Below are positions 1 through 7,461 of a stretch of 64,000 nucleotides of DNA, piece after piece. A model generated the notes under the pieces. It saw only the letters and a list, made by a program, of their open reading frames with translations, had not been told where the DNA came from and ran no database searches. This stretch comes from Saprospiraceae bacterium (GTDB lineage Bacteria > Bacteroidota > Bacteroidia > Chitinophagales > Saprospiraceae): assembly GCA_016715965.1 (NCBI GenBank), contig JADJXG010000001.1, forward strand, positions 248,001 to 312,000, in the 5' to 3' direction. Position numbers and translations under genes: made by a program. Position 1 is the first letter of the stretch. Each line of letters begins with the position of its first letter.

Positions 1-1
1 C

Positions 2-325
2 GGTAATTTTTCAGAATTGGTTCGTCTGGAAGACGCATCACAAGTTAGAAAAACAATTATCTCACTTGAGTCCCATCACGCCAATGCTTCTGAAAAAATG
101 ATGGTAAAATCATGGAATTCCATAGAAATGAATGCAACATCAATTATTCATGAACAAGGTAAGACCTTGGTGGATTGTTCTTTACTTCCAGCAGGATTCT
201 ATGCGCTGCATCGATGGAAAACAAATCAGTTTGTTCCAATACTGAGTTTCATTAAAATGTTTCCACTTGTGGTGAATTTTGATCTACATTTTGTCCAATT
301 TGAAACCACTCAAACAATCTGGTGA
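2..325 (+). CDS. Truncated C-terminal part of an unrecognised protein
   Basis: The reading frame is already open at the left edge of the window, so this is the 3' end of a longer gene or of a decayed one. The stretch around residues 55-85 contains LLPAGFYAL followed by a short basic segment and SFIKM. This resembles the end of a T9SS type A sorting domain (LPAGxYxL...KKFIKI), but about 20 further residues follow where such a domain would normally stop. I do not recognise the rest. It may be a degenerate or frameshifted end of a secreted protein, or a chance frame. No ATG start is visible; the TTG at 17 is only the first possible start inside the window. Confidence 0.3.
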   Translation, partial: GNFSELVRLEDASQVRKTIISLESHHANASEKMMVKSWNSIEMNATSIIHEQGKTLVDCSLLPAGFYALHRWKTNQFVPILSFIKMFPLVVNFDLHFVQFETTQTIW

Positions 326-421
326 GCATTTCCACACTGATTGAGATACAGAAAATTCCTTCCCGGTGGAATCCAAACTAAATTGTAATTTTGAAACCAA
401 AATCCACCACCCAATTATCCA

Positions 422-1240
422 ATGGAAGAAAACCAAAAAAATTACTTTGGCATCATTCAGGTAATAGACATACATAACTTTATTCCCAAAGATTTGGAAG
501 AAGACAGCATTCTGAATCCCATTCCTCCATTTACAGAAAAAAACATTAAAATTGTTCATTACAATGATTGCCAGCAAATCATCCTGTGGTTGCCAGAACA
601 CGGAATGTTTTATGATGACCTAGAAATTATATGGATGCCTAAGGGCACAAGCATCTATTCTGAGAAAATTGATAATATCCTTGGCGGAAGTGTTCATATT
701 TTAATTGACTCTCTGTTTATTCCACCTGGAAAGTCAAGACTCGAGATTACTAAAAAAGATGGTGTCAGACATATCATTCAGTGGGAAAAATTTGAATTCG
801 GGATCTTACCCGAAATACCAAAGCTTGATGCCGAATCCAACAAATCTGATTCGGAACAGAAAAACCCCATTGTTTACAGAGATGGATTTGGGAAAATCAT
901 TCCCGATGAAGATTTGATCATGAGGGAAAATGCCTTGATGAAAATCTACGAAAAATTTTCAAGAAAACTTGAATTTAAAGATCAGGGAAGATCATCCACC
1001 ATCACATTTATCCAGGGAGATCAAACGGCATCATTTTATTCGGAAATCGGAGGTGGCGACTGTCTTTTTTACATTGACATTCCCACCGCTGAGGAATGGG
1101 AGCAAAAAACAGGATTTCCAAGATCTGAAAGAGATGAGATTGTTCGTTTTATTGCTGATACCGCTCTCCGAAAACAAACGGTCTCCTCCGGATCCTACTA
1201 TGAAATCAATGATCGCGACATTGTGTTTAAAATCAAATAA
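422..1240 (+). CDS. Hypothetical cytoplasmic protein, 272 aa
   Basis: An ATG-initiated frame of 272 residues with normal coding composition and no signal peptide or membrane segment. I do not recognise a family. The C-terminal third (about residues 165-272) looks like a compact alpha/beta domain containing the segment GGGDCLFYIDIPTAEEWEQ. The middle (about 135-150) is a charged linker rich in S, D, E and N. It lies 11 bases before a small membrane protein and is followed by a DUF3592-type protein, so the three may be co-transcribed. No function is inferred. Confidence 0.65.
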   Translation: MEENQKNYFGIIQVIDIHNFIPKDLEEDSILNPIPPFTEKNIKIVHYNDCQQIILWLPEHGMFYDDLEIIWMPKGTSIYSEKIDNILGGSVHILIDSLFIPPGKSRLEITKKDGVRHIIQWEKFEFGILPEIPKLDAESNKSDSEQKNPIVYRDGFGKIIPDEDLIMRENALMKIYEKFSRKLEFKDQGRSSTITFIQGDQTASFYSEIGGGDCLFYIDIPTAEEWEQKTGFPRSERDEIVRFIADTALRKQTVSSGSYYEINDRDIVFKIK

Positions 1241-1251
1241 AATACCAACAA

Positions 1252-1506
1252 ATGAAATATCTATTTTGGATCTTATGGTCGATAGAATTTGTATTTATGC
1301 TTTGGTGGCTTTTCGATGAACTAAAGTTAAAATACTTATCCATGAATCCATCTGTTTATCTTGGCTTTCTCTGGTTGATCATTGCCCTTGTCACAAAAGT
1401 TCTGATAAAAGCTGATAACACAGCACTTTGGATGGTCGGGATTCCTGCTGCATTATTGGCAGTACTTGGTATTTTGGTCTTGTTGTATATTGTTCTTCAA
1501 AAATGA
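1252..1506 (+). CDS. Small membrane protein, 84 aa
   Basis: An ATG-initiated frame of 84 residues made almost entirely of three hydrophobic segments (about residues 3-20, 34-50 and 58-82), with a short charged loop after the first. It is an inner-membrane protein with no recognised family. It starts 11 bases after the 272-residue gene and is followed within 11 bases by a DUF3592-like protein, which suggests a three-gene transcript. Confidence 0.6.
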   Translation: MKYLFWILWSIEFVFMLWWLFDELKLKYLSMNPSVYLGFLWLIIALVTKVLIKADNTALWMVGIPAALLAVLGILVLLYIVLQK

Positions 1507-1517
1507 AATGATTCAAT

Positions 1518-1997
1518 TTGGACCATCAGGACAATTTTCAAAAGAAAACTATTTTGGAATATATTGAAACTTTTAAACTTTTATTCCTGCTAATGTTCGC
1601 TTTGGCAGGATCTTTACTGTTCTATATTGGAATCAGAGAAGCAAGGGAAAACTATCATATCTTCAGGAATGGAATTGAGACAGAAGGGACGGTCGTTGAT
1701 TTATACCACAGACCCATGAAAGTAAATGAGAAAACATCAGGATCAAAAGCACCGGTTATCCAGTTTGTGACGAATCAGAACATTCAGATCAGGTTTTATT
1801 CGACCAGCTTCTCCAACCTAAGCCATTACGAAATTGGACAAAAACTGAGAATCTGGTATCTCCCGGAAAATCCACAAAAAGCCAGTTTAAATGGAAAAGA
1901 TGCCTGGCTATTGTCTGCCTCCTTTTTGGTTTTTGGCTTTGTCATTTGTTTGATTTTCTATCCAATGCTCATCAAGAGGCTATTCCAATTTTTATAA
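1518..1997 (+). CDS. DUF3592-like membrane protein
   Basis: The frame encodes two terminal transmembrane helices (about residues 20-40 and 130-152) flanking a soluble beta-rich domain of about 85 residues. That domain contains the pattern GxVxxL near its start and the segment GQKLRIWYLPENPQKA, typical of DUF3592 proteins (..G..V.V.Y.P.NP..A). The function of this family is unknown. No ATG precedes the first helix in this frame. The nearest upstream start is a TTG at 1518, just after an in-frame stop; an internal ATG near 1593 would delete part of the first helix. The start is therefore uncertain, while the family call is reasonable. Confidence 0.6.
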   Translation: MDHQDNFQKKTILEYIETFKLLFLLMFALAGSLLFYIGIREARENYHIFRNGIETEGTVVDLYHRPMKVNEKTSGSKAPVIQFVTNQNIQIRFYSTSFSNLSHYEIGQKLRIWYLPENPQKASLNGKDAWLLSASFLVFGFVICLIFYPMLIKRLFQFL

Positions 1998-2021
1998 TCC
2001 GATTGAATAAATTTAGGATTT

Positions 2022-2630
2022 TCAATTTTGCTTATACAACATCCTTTCAATGGACTGCAATACTTCATCCCTGTTTTTGGCTGATTTGATAAATGATGGC
2101 AATTTCTCCACCATGGTCATTTTAAACCGATGGGTGGATCTTTCTCTCAATTCCGCTTTCACATAATTCTTTATTTCTATTAGGTGCGTTTCATTGTACG
2201 CCCATAAGACATTTCCTCTCACCTCATCCTGATACCATAGGTCCAAACCAAAAGCAGGATCTATAATACCTTCGTCGTTGTATTTCATCACGAATGTCTC
2301 CCAATTTTCGCGTATTTTGCTTTTCTTATTGCATTCAGGGCAATGGGCCAATAGGTACGATGGCATTGTTTTTCTCTCTTCTATTTTTAAGGATAGTTTT
2401 GATGAACAATGCATGCACCAACCTGTACCTGAAGACCTGTAGCGCGTCCGATCCAATGCATTCTCAGAAAAAAAACATTTACTACATCGCAATTTTGCAG
2501 ATTTGAAGCGAAGGAATTCATTCACTTTGATTTCAGCCCTGCCCTTGCACTTTGGACAATGCACGATAAAAACATCCATCAAATCATACATTCGGATGGG
2601 GTCACCATTGTATCTGTTGACATTTGTCAT
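2022..2630 (-). CDS. Zinc-ribbon protein with four CxxC pairs
   Basis: A 202-residue soluble protein whose first half contains four CxxC knuckles (CPKC, CSKC, CMHC, CPEC). Paired, they would give two zinc ribbons of the TFIIB-like type. The second half is helical, charged and lacks cysteines. No enzymatic motif is seen. Many such Bacteroidota proteins are annotated only as zinc-ribbon or TFIIB-type zinc-ribbon proteins of unknown role. It is the last gene of a tight minus-strand run with the membrane protein (24-base gap) and the DUF3828-type protein upstream of it. Confidence 0.65.
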   Translation of the reverse strand: MTNVNRYNGDPIRMYDLMDVFIVHCPKCKGRAEIKVNEFLRFKSAKLRCSKCFFSENALDRTRYRSSGTGWCMHCSSKLSLKIEERKTMPSYLLAHCPECNKKSKIRENWETFVMKYNDEGIIDPAFGLDLWYQDEVRGNVLWAYNETHLIEIKNYVKAELRERSTHRFKMTMVEKLPSFIKSAKNRDEVLQSIERMLYKQN

Positions 2631-2654
2631 CCCTGCCTCATTTGTTATAATATA

Positions 2655-2993
2655 TCAATTCCACTTACCTCCGGATCCGATCAAAATAGTAAGCGTCCAT
2701 AATACAAACAAGCCTGCAACGATCAAAGGAATGTAAAACACCGCGTAACCTAATTTTGAATAATTGGGATTCCTGATTAGGAACCAGGAAGCAATGGCAA
2801 AAAAAGAAAATACCGATGCGACAATCAAGTTTTTTCCTGGTTCAAAAAAGGACTCTTCATGACCGAGTGACCTGTTCGTAAAATATACAAACAAGTGCAT
2901 CGCTGACAAGTAGATATAATACAATGCCACCAGTCCATAAATTCCAATCACAATCTGATAAAATAATTTCATGCCAAAGTCATTAGAACTCAA
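2655..2993 (-). CDS. Small membrane protein, 112 aa
   Basis: A 112-residue protein with about three hydrophobic segments (residues 10-35, 53-70 and 81-105), separated by a charged loop (SLGHEESFFEPGKN) and a second short loop. An inner-membrane location is inferred. An alternative start is the ATG eight codons in, immediately before the first hydrophobic segment. It sits between the DUF3828-type gene (11-base gap) and the zinc-ribbon gene (24-base gap), so the three are probably one transcript. No family was recognised. Confidence 0.55.
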   Translation of the reverse strand: MSSNDFGMKLFYQIVIGIYGLVALYYIYLSAMHLFVYFTNRSLGHEESFFEPGKNLIVASVFSFFAIASWFLIRNPNYSKLGYAVFYIPLIVAGLFVLWTLTILIGSGGKWN

Positions 2994-3004
2994 AAATAAA
3001 AACT

Positions 3005-3595
3005 TTAATCATAATTCATGGTCGCGATATAATCTATTTTCCAAATGCCATTCTCCTTTGACATTTCGAAATCGTATCCAAATTCTCCTTCAAGGCGGAC
3101 CACCATCTTACCTTCCTCATTTTTAGTCACATGAAATACCAATTGATCGATTTGATTTAGTATAATTTCTGGCTCTTGTGTGATCAGCACCAGGTCAAAC
3201 TCAAAACCTTCCGGTGGTCCTTCATTCTGCAAATTTTCCTTCAAATATTTTTCTTTCATGATGAAGTACTTCATCCATTCCTTTTCATATACCTTGGAGA
3301 CAAATCCGCTGGACAACAAATAGTCCAGGTATTTCTGACATTCTTTCAGGCTAACCTGGTAATTTCCATCCTTGTCCTGGAAGGTAAATCCAAAATTGTT
3401 GGACTTTTTATAATTCAATTTATACCATTTTAAAAATGACTTGACAGTTTTTTTCATTTCTGTTGAATCATGCAATATGAGTCGCAGGGCATCATTGGGC
3501 GAATTTCCGGCCAATAAATGATATTGAAAAAATACTCCAAAAAACATAGAAAGCATCCATCCTTTACCCATAATTCTATTTTGTTTCACTCGCAA
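3005..3595 (-). CDS. Secreted DUF3828-like protein
   Basis: The protein begins with a signal-peptide-like segment (basic start, hydrophobic residues about 12-28, ending near LLAGNS). It is followed by a 165-residue domain with the pattern VKSFLKWYKLNY, later YLDYLLSSGFVS, and a C-terminal strand pair ending in WKIDYIA. This layout resembles DUF3828, a periplasmic domain of unknown function found in enterobacteria and Bacteroidota. It heads a three-gene minus-strand run. The two upstream methionines (M1 and M9) leave the exact start open. Confidence 0.6.
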   Translation of the reverse strand: MRVKQNRIMGKGWMLSMFFGVFFQYHLLAGNSPNDALRLILHDSTEMKKTVKSFLKWYKLNYKKSNNFGFTFQDKDGNYQVSLKECQKYLDYLLSSGFVSKVYEKEWMKYFIMKEKYLKENLQNEGPPEGFEFDLVLITQEPEIILNQIDQLVFHVTKNEEGKMVVRLEGEFGYDFEMSKENGIWKIDYIATMNYD

Positions 3596-3722
3596 AGTTG
3601 CACCCGCCTTACCATATAAGCAACTATATTTTTTGAATATTTTTAAAAACCCCCTATGTTTCCATTGATTTTGTAAACCTTTTTAGATAACAATGGTCTA
3701 AATGGGATAAATTAGTTTTGAA

Positions 3723-5021
3723 ATGAAGTACTTTTTCCTTTTTCTCTTTGCTACTACACCCGGTTTTTCCCAATCTCTCTATTTTCCGCCTACCATCGGG
3801 AGTCAATGGGAAACTATCTCAGCTGAGAGCCTCGGATGGTGTACCGATCCAATTGACGAGCTGTATCAATATCTTGAAAATGAAAACACAAAGGCTTTTC
3901 TGGTCCTTAAAGATGGAAAGATCGTCCTTGAAAAATACTTTGACAGCTTTACACAGGACAGTCTTTGGTATTGGGCTTCTGCGGGCAAAACAATGACTTC
4001 TTTTTTAATTGGTCTGGCACAGCAGGAAGGAAAATTAAAAATATCAGATTCCAGCTCGAAATATCTCGGCAAGGGTTGGACCAGTTGTACTGAATCTGAC
4101 GAATCTGATATTACCATCTGGCATCAATTGACCATGACCTCCGGATTGGATGACCGCAATGTTGATGCAGATTGCACCTCACCCGAATGTCTGGTTTGTT
4201 TTAGAGATCCGGGTGAGCGATGGTCCTACCACAATGCACCCTATACATTATTGGATGGCGTGATTGAAAACGCAAGCGGCCAAACCATCAACCAATTTAT
4301 GAGGGAAAGATTGCTGGCTTCTACAGGGATCGCAGGGATTTATTTAAAGCTCGGATACAACAATGTGTTGTTTAGCAAACCCAGGGTGATGGCTCGTTTT
4401 GGCTTGTTAATGCTCAATGGAGGAAATTGGAATAACACACCCGTTTTAAGGGATTCCGATTATCATTATGACATGATTCATTCCAGTCAGGATATCAATA
4501 AGTCTTATGGTTATTTGTGGTGGCTCAATGGTCAGGAATCTTATATGGTACCTGGCTTGCAGTTAGCCATTAATGGTTCGATCAGCCCCAATGCACCTGA
4601 TGATATGTATTCTGCGATGGGCAAAAACGGTCAGATACTCAATATTGTACCCTCCCAAAATCTAATTGTTGTCAGGATGGGCGATGCACCAAACACGGGT
4701 TTGGTTCCTTTTACAATGGCAGACTCCATTTGGAGAAGATTGAGCCAAATCATTTGTCTTTCCAGCCAGGCAAAAAATGAGTCTCTTGATCAAATCAGCC
4801 TGCATGTTTCTCCCAATCCGGCCCGTGATCGAATTGCGATAAAATCTATAGATGCAGAACAGCTTGAGATTTTTAACAGTCACGGACAACTCATCTTTCA
4901 AAGTGACATGAAGAATTCAGAACTTGAATTACCATCTTCCGGCTGGTCGAAGGGATTGTATTTTGTTCGGGCAAAACGAGCCAATGGCCAGTTGCTCACT
5001 CAAAAATTGATCCTTGAATAA
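3723..5021 (+). CDS. Secreted serine hydrolase (class C beta-lactamase fold) with T9SS sorting domain
   Basis: A 432-residue protein with an N-terminal signal peptide (hydrophobic residues 2-16, cleavage near FSQS). The hydrolase domain carries an SxxK motif (SAGK, about residue 87) and a YxN-type motif (YHN, about 168), the catalytic signature of serine beta-lactamase-like hydrolases and esterases. The last 75 residues begin with LHVSPNPARDRIAI and end with GLYFVRAK...QKLILE, a classic type A T9SS C-terminal domain, so the enzyme is probably exported and surface-anchored or released. The substrate cannot be told: the family includes peptidases, esterases and beta-lactamases. It is convergent with the HMG-CoA reductase gene, with only 12 bases between the stops. 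Confidence 0.85.
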   Translation: MKYFFLFLFATTPGFSQSLYFPPTIGSQWETISAESLGWCTDPIDELYQYLENENTKAFLVLKDGKIVLEKYFDSFTQDSLWYWASAGKTMTSFLIGLAQQEGKLKISDSSSKYLGKGWTSCTESDESDITIWHQLTMTSGLDDRNVDADCTSPECLVCFRDPGERWSYHNAPYTLLDGVIENASGQTINQFMRERLLASTGIAGIYLKLGYNNVLFSKPRVMARFGLLMLNGGNWNNTPVLRDSDYHYDMIHSSQDINKSYGYLWWLNGQESYMVPGLQLAINGSISPNAPDDMYSAMGKNGQILNIVPSQNLIVVRMGDAPNTGLVPFTMADSIWRRLSQIICLSSQAKNESLDQISLHVSPNPARDRIAIKSIDAEQLEIFNSHGQLIFQSDMKNSELELPSSGWSKGLYFVRAKRANGQLLTQKLILE

Positions 5022-5033
5022 AAATAGTTGAGA

Positions 5034-6374
5034 TCACTTTTGCTCGCTTCGCAAATCATCCAGGAATTTACGAACTTCTGAAAAGCTAACTTTTTTATTT
5101 GAAAAATGCTCAAGAGCAAGATCCTCCTCATTTGGCTTTGCACCAAAATGATTCAATATATTGGTAAGATGCATTTTCATATGCCCTGCCTGAATACCTG
5201 TTGTAATTAATGATCTGACTGCCGCAAAATTTTGGGCGAGCCCAGTGGCAGCAGTAATCATCATCAACTCCTCTGCAGAAGGATTTCCCAATAACTCCAA
5301 TGAACGCTTGGCAATCGGATGAATGGAAGTCAATCCTCCAATGGTGCCAAGAGCAAGGGGGATTTCCAACCAAAAGTGAAACAATCCATCCTGAATGCTA
5401 CAATCGCTCAGACTTCTATACACTCCATCACGAGCTGCATAGGCGTGTCCACACGCTTCTACTGCTCTGAAATCATTGGCTGTTGCTATTACCACAGCGT
5501 CAATACCGTTGAAAATACCTTTGTTGTGGGTCACCGCTCGATAAGTGTCAGAACGTGCTATTTTAATGGCTTTTTCAAATCGGTCTGCAAACTCAGAGGG
5601 GCCAATCCCTCCGGCAAATTGTCCAAGCTCATTGATTGGGCAACTCACCCAGGCCCGTACGATGCACTCCGGAGTATAATTGGACAAAATGGACATGATC
5701 ATTTCTACATCTCTCTGATCGTCCTTCAGAAAATCATTCTTTGTCATAAAATTCTCAAAACTCACAGAGAATGATTCAAGACAGGAATTGATAAAATTGG
5801 CGCCCATGGAGTCGCAGGTTTCAAAAGAGATCCTCCATTGGTAGTATTGGTCCAGATCTGGTATTCTAATTAGTTCGATACCGATCAATCCACCACCCCT
5901 TTTTTCCATATTGGATAAAATTGCTTTGGCATCGGCTCTCATTCTTTTTTCGATCTCCGGAATCCAGCTGCGCAACAAATGTTCTTCACCATTCCATAGA
6001 AAATGAATTTGACCCAGCTTTTTTGTGCTCAGGACCTTTACCTGAATACCACCCCGATCCATCCAATATTTTGCTGCCGATGCGGCTGCCGCCACCACGC
6101 TACTCTCTTCAATCACCATTGGGACACAATAAGTTTTGCCGTTGATGAAAAAATTAGGCGCTACACTAAATGGCATGGGAAAATTGGAAATGGTGTTCTC
6201 TGAAAAGCCATCCAATATTTTCTGCTGTTCTTCACTGTGATGCCAGTAACTCATCAGCTCATGCATAACATTTTCAGGATCCTTGAAGAAATTCTCTACG
6301 ATCCATTTGATCTTGTCTCGTTTCCGCAATTTGGAAAATCCTGAAATAGATTTTGAATAGTGTACTCCGGACAT
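5034..6374 (-). CDS. mvaA: Hydroxymethylglutaryl-CoA reductase, class II
   Basis: The 446-residue protein matches class II (bacterial-type) HMG-CoA reductase over its length. Visible signatures are NFPMPFSVAPNFFINGK followed by PMVIEESSVVAAA (catalytic Glu near residue 89), THNKGIFNGIDAV (catalytic Lys near 280), and AGHMKMHLTNIL (catalytic His near 398). The enzyme interconverts HMG-CoA and mevalonate with NAD(P)H. Although the class is often labelled degradative, here it sits 5 bases downstream of a type 2 IPP isomerase gene. That supports a biosynthetic role in the mevalonate route to isoprenoids such as undecaprenyl phosphate and quinone side chains. Confidence 0.93.
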   Translation of the reverse strand: MSGVHYSKSISGFSKLRKRDKIKWIVENFFKDPENVMHELMSYWHHSEEQQKILDGFSENTISNFPMPFSVAPNFFINGKTYCVPMVIEESSVVAAAASAAKYWMDRGGIQVKVLSTKKLGQIHFLWNGEEHLLRSWIPEIEKRMRADAKAILSNMEKRGGGLIGIELIRIPDLDQYYQWRISFETCDSMGANFINSCLESFSVSFENFMTKNDFLKDDQRDVEMIMSILSNYTPECIVRAWVSCPINELGQFAGGIGPSEFADRFEKAIKIARSDTYRAVTHNKGIFNGIDAVVIATANDFRAVEACGHAYAARDGVYRSLSDCSIQDGLFHFWLEIPLALGTIGGLTSIHPIAKRSLELLGNPSAEELMMITAATGLAQNFAAVRSLITTGIQAGHMKMHLTNILNHFGAKPNEEDLALEHFSNKKVSFSEVRKFLDDLRSEQK

Positions 6375-6379
6375 GGAAT

Positions 6380-7393
6380 TTAAGATTTAATACTCAGAAA
6401 TGCTCTGGACAATAACAGACCTTTCATCTGGTCTTCAAAAAATTCCTGAAGACTTTCATAACTGATCACTGCATGTTTTAAAAAGGCTGATGCCATGCCA
6501 TAAATAGAAGGCATCTGACTAAGTCGGAGTAAATAATAGGCATCCAAAAAATGACTTATTCCACCGGATAGTATCAAATTTCTGGTCTGTGCTGAATGAA
6601 CAGCCATAAAATGATTGACCCCAAGCACCATTTCTGAAGCCTTGTGACCTACTTGAGCCAGTGCTTTAAATCGCTCTAATTTTTCCGGATCATCGCGGAG
6701 CAGTTCCAATATGGCAAAATTGGTTCCTCCAAAAGCCCCTAATTCGATTGCTTCCAGAGGCAATCTAAGCAAAGCGTCCATGGATTTTCGGCCCATACCT
6801 TGTCCGACTTCCTTGACGATGATAGGAAAATCAAAAAGATCCAAAATCATCTCGATGCTCTTCAGTGGGCTTTGACGGAAGCGATCCCCTTCTGTCTGCA
6901 TGGCTTCTTGCAATGGGTTGAGATGAATCACAAGGCCAGTGGCTTCAGTGATCTTCACAACCTCGGAGATCAAATGGGTCTTTCCATCCCCAATCCACTG
7001 TTCAATTTGTGCAATGCCAAGATTGGCAAAAAGTGGTTGATTTCCCAAATATTTGCGCACCTCAAAATCAGATCGGGATGAGGGTTCATCAATCAGTTTT
7101 CGACAGGATCCAAGGCCCATTCCCAATTTGTAATCTCCACATAATCTTGCGAGATTTTGATTGATGGAGGCTGCTCTGCCTGTACCTCCTGTCATACTTG
7201 AGATCCAAACTGGATAATCGAGTGGAATTTCTGAAAAAAGGCTGGGCCATCGTTCTCCTTCAACTGGATGAACGCCATGAACGGGATCATACTCAAACCT
7301 CATATCCAGTGAATCTATCGAGGTGGCTGACTTAAAAGCCAGTAAAATATGATCTTCCTTCCGATCCGTAGAACTTTTCTGTGCAGGGTCCAT
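6380..7393 (-). CDS. fni: Isopentenyl-diphosphate delta-isomerase, type 2 (FMN-dependent)
   Basis: A 337-residue TIM-barrel protein with the N-terminal DRKEDHI signature of type 2 IPP isomerases (residues 11-17), the segment ISSMTGGT, and a glycine-rich FMN/phosphate-binding region later (FPIIVKEVGQGMG, then GAFGGTNFA). The enzyme interconverts IPP and DMAPP using reduced FMN. It is the first gene of a two-gene unit with HMG-CoA reductase. The segment normally carrying the C-terminal GG(I/V)R phosphate-binding motif reads SGGISHFLDAY here, so the site differs somewhat from the best-studied enzymes. Family assignment remains strong. Confidence 0.85.
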   Translation of the reverse strand: MDPAQKSSTDRKEDHILLAFKSATSIDSLDMRFEYDPVHGVHPVEGERWPSLFSEIPLDYPVWISSMTGGTGRAASINQNLARLCGDYKLGMGLGSCRKLIDEPSSRSDFEVRKYLGNQPLFANLGIAQIEQWIGDGKTHLISEVVKITEATGLVIHLNPLQEAMQTEGDRFRQSPLKSIEMILDLFDFPIIVKEVGQGMGRKSMDALLRLPLEAIELGAFGGTNFAILELLRDDPEKLERFKALAQVGHKASEMVLGVNHFMAVHSAQTRNLILSGGISHFLDAYYLLRLSQMPSIYGMASAFLKHAVISYESLQEFFEDQMKGLLLSRAFLSIKS

Positions 7394-7461
7394 AAAAAAT
7401 TAAAACTAAAACAAGGAAGGCCGTGAGTTGTTCTCTGTCCGTTAAAATCCTGAAGATCACA

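Noticed and set aside
5319..5774. A 151-codon plus-strand frame inside the HMG-CoA reductase gene
   Set aside because: It is antisense to a gene with all catalytic motifs intact and has no features of its own.
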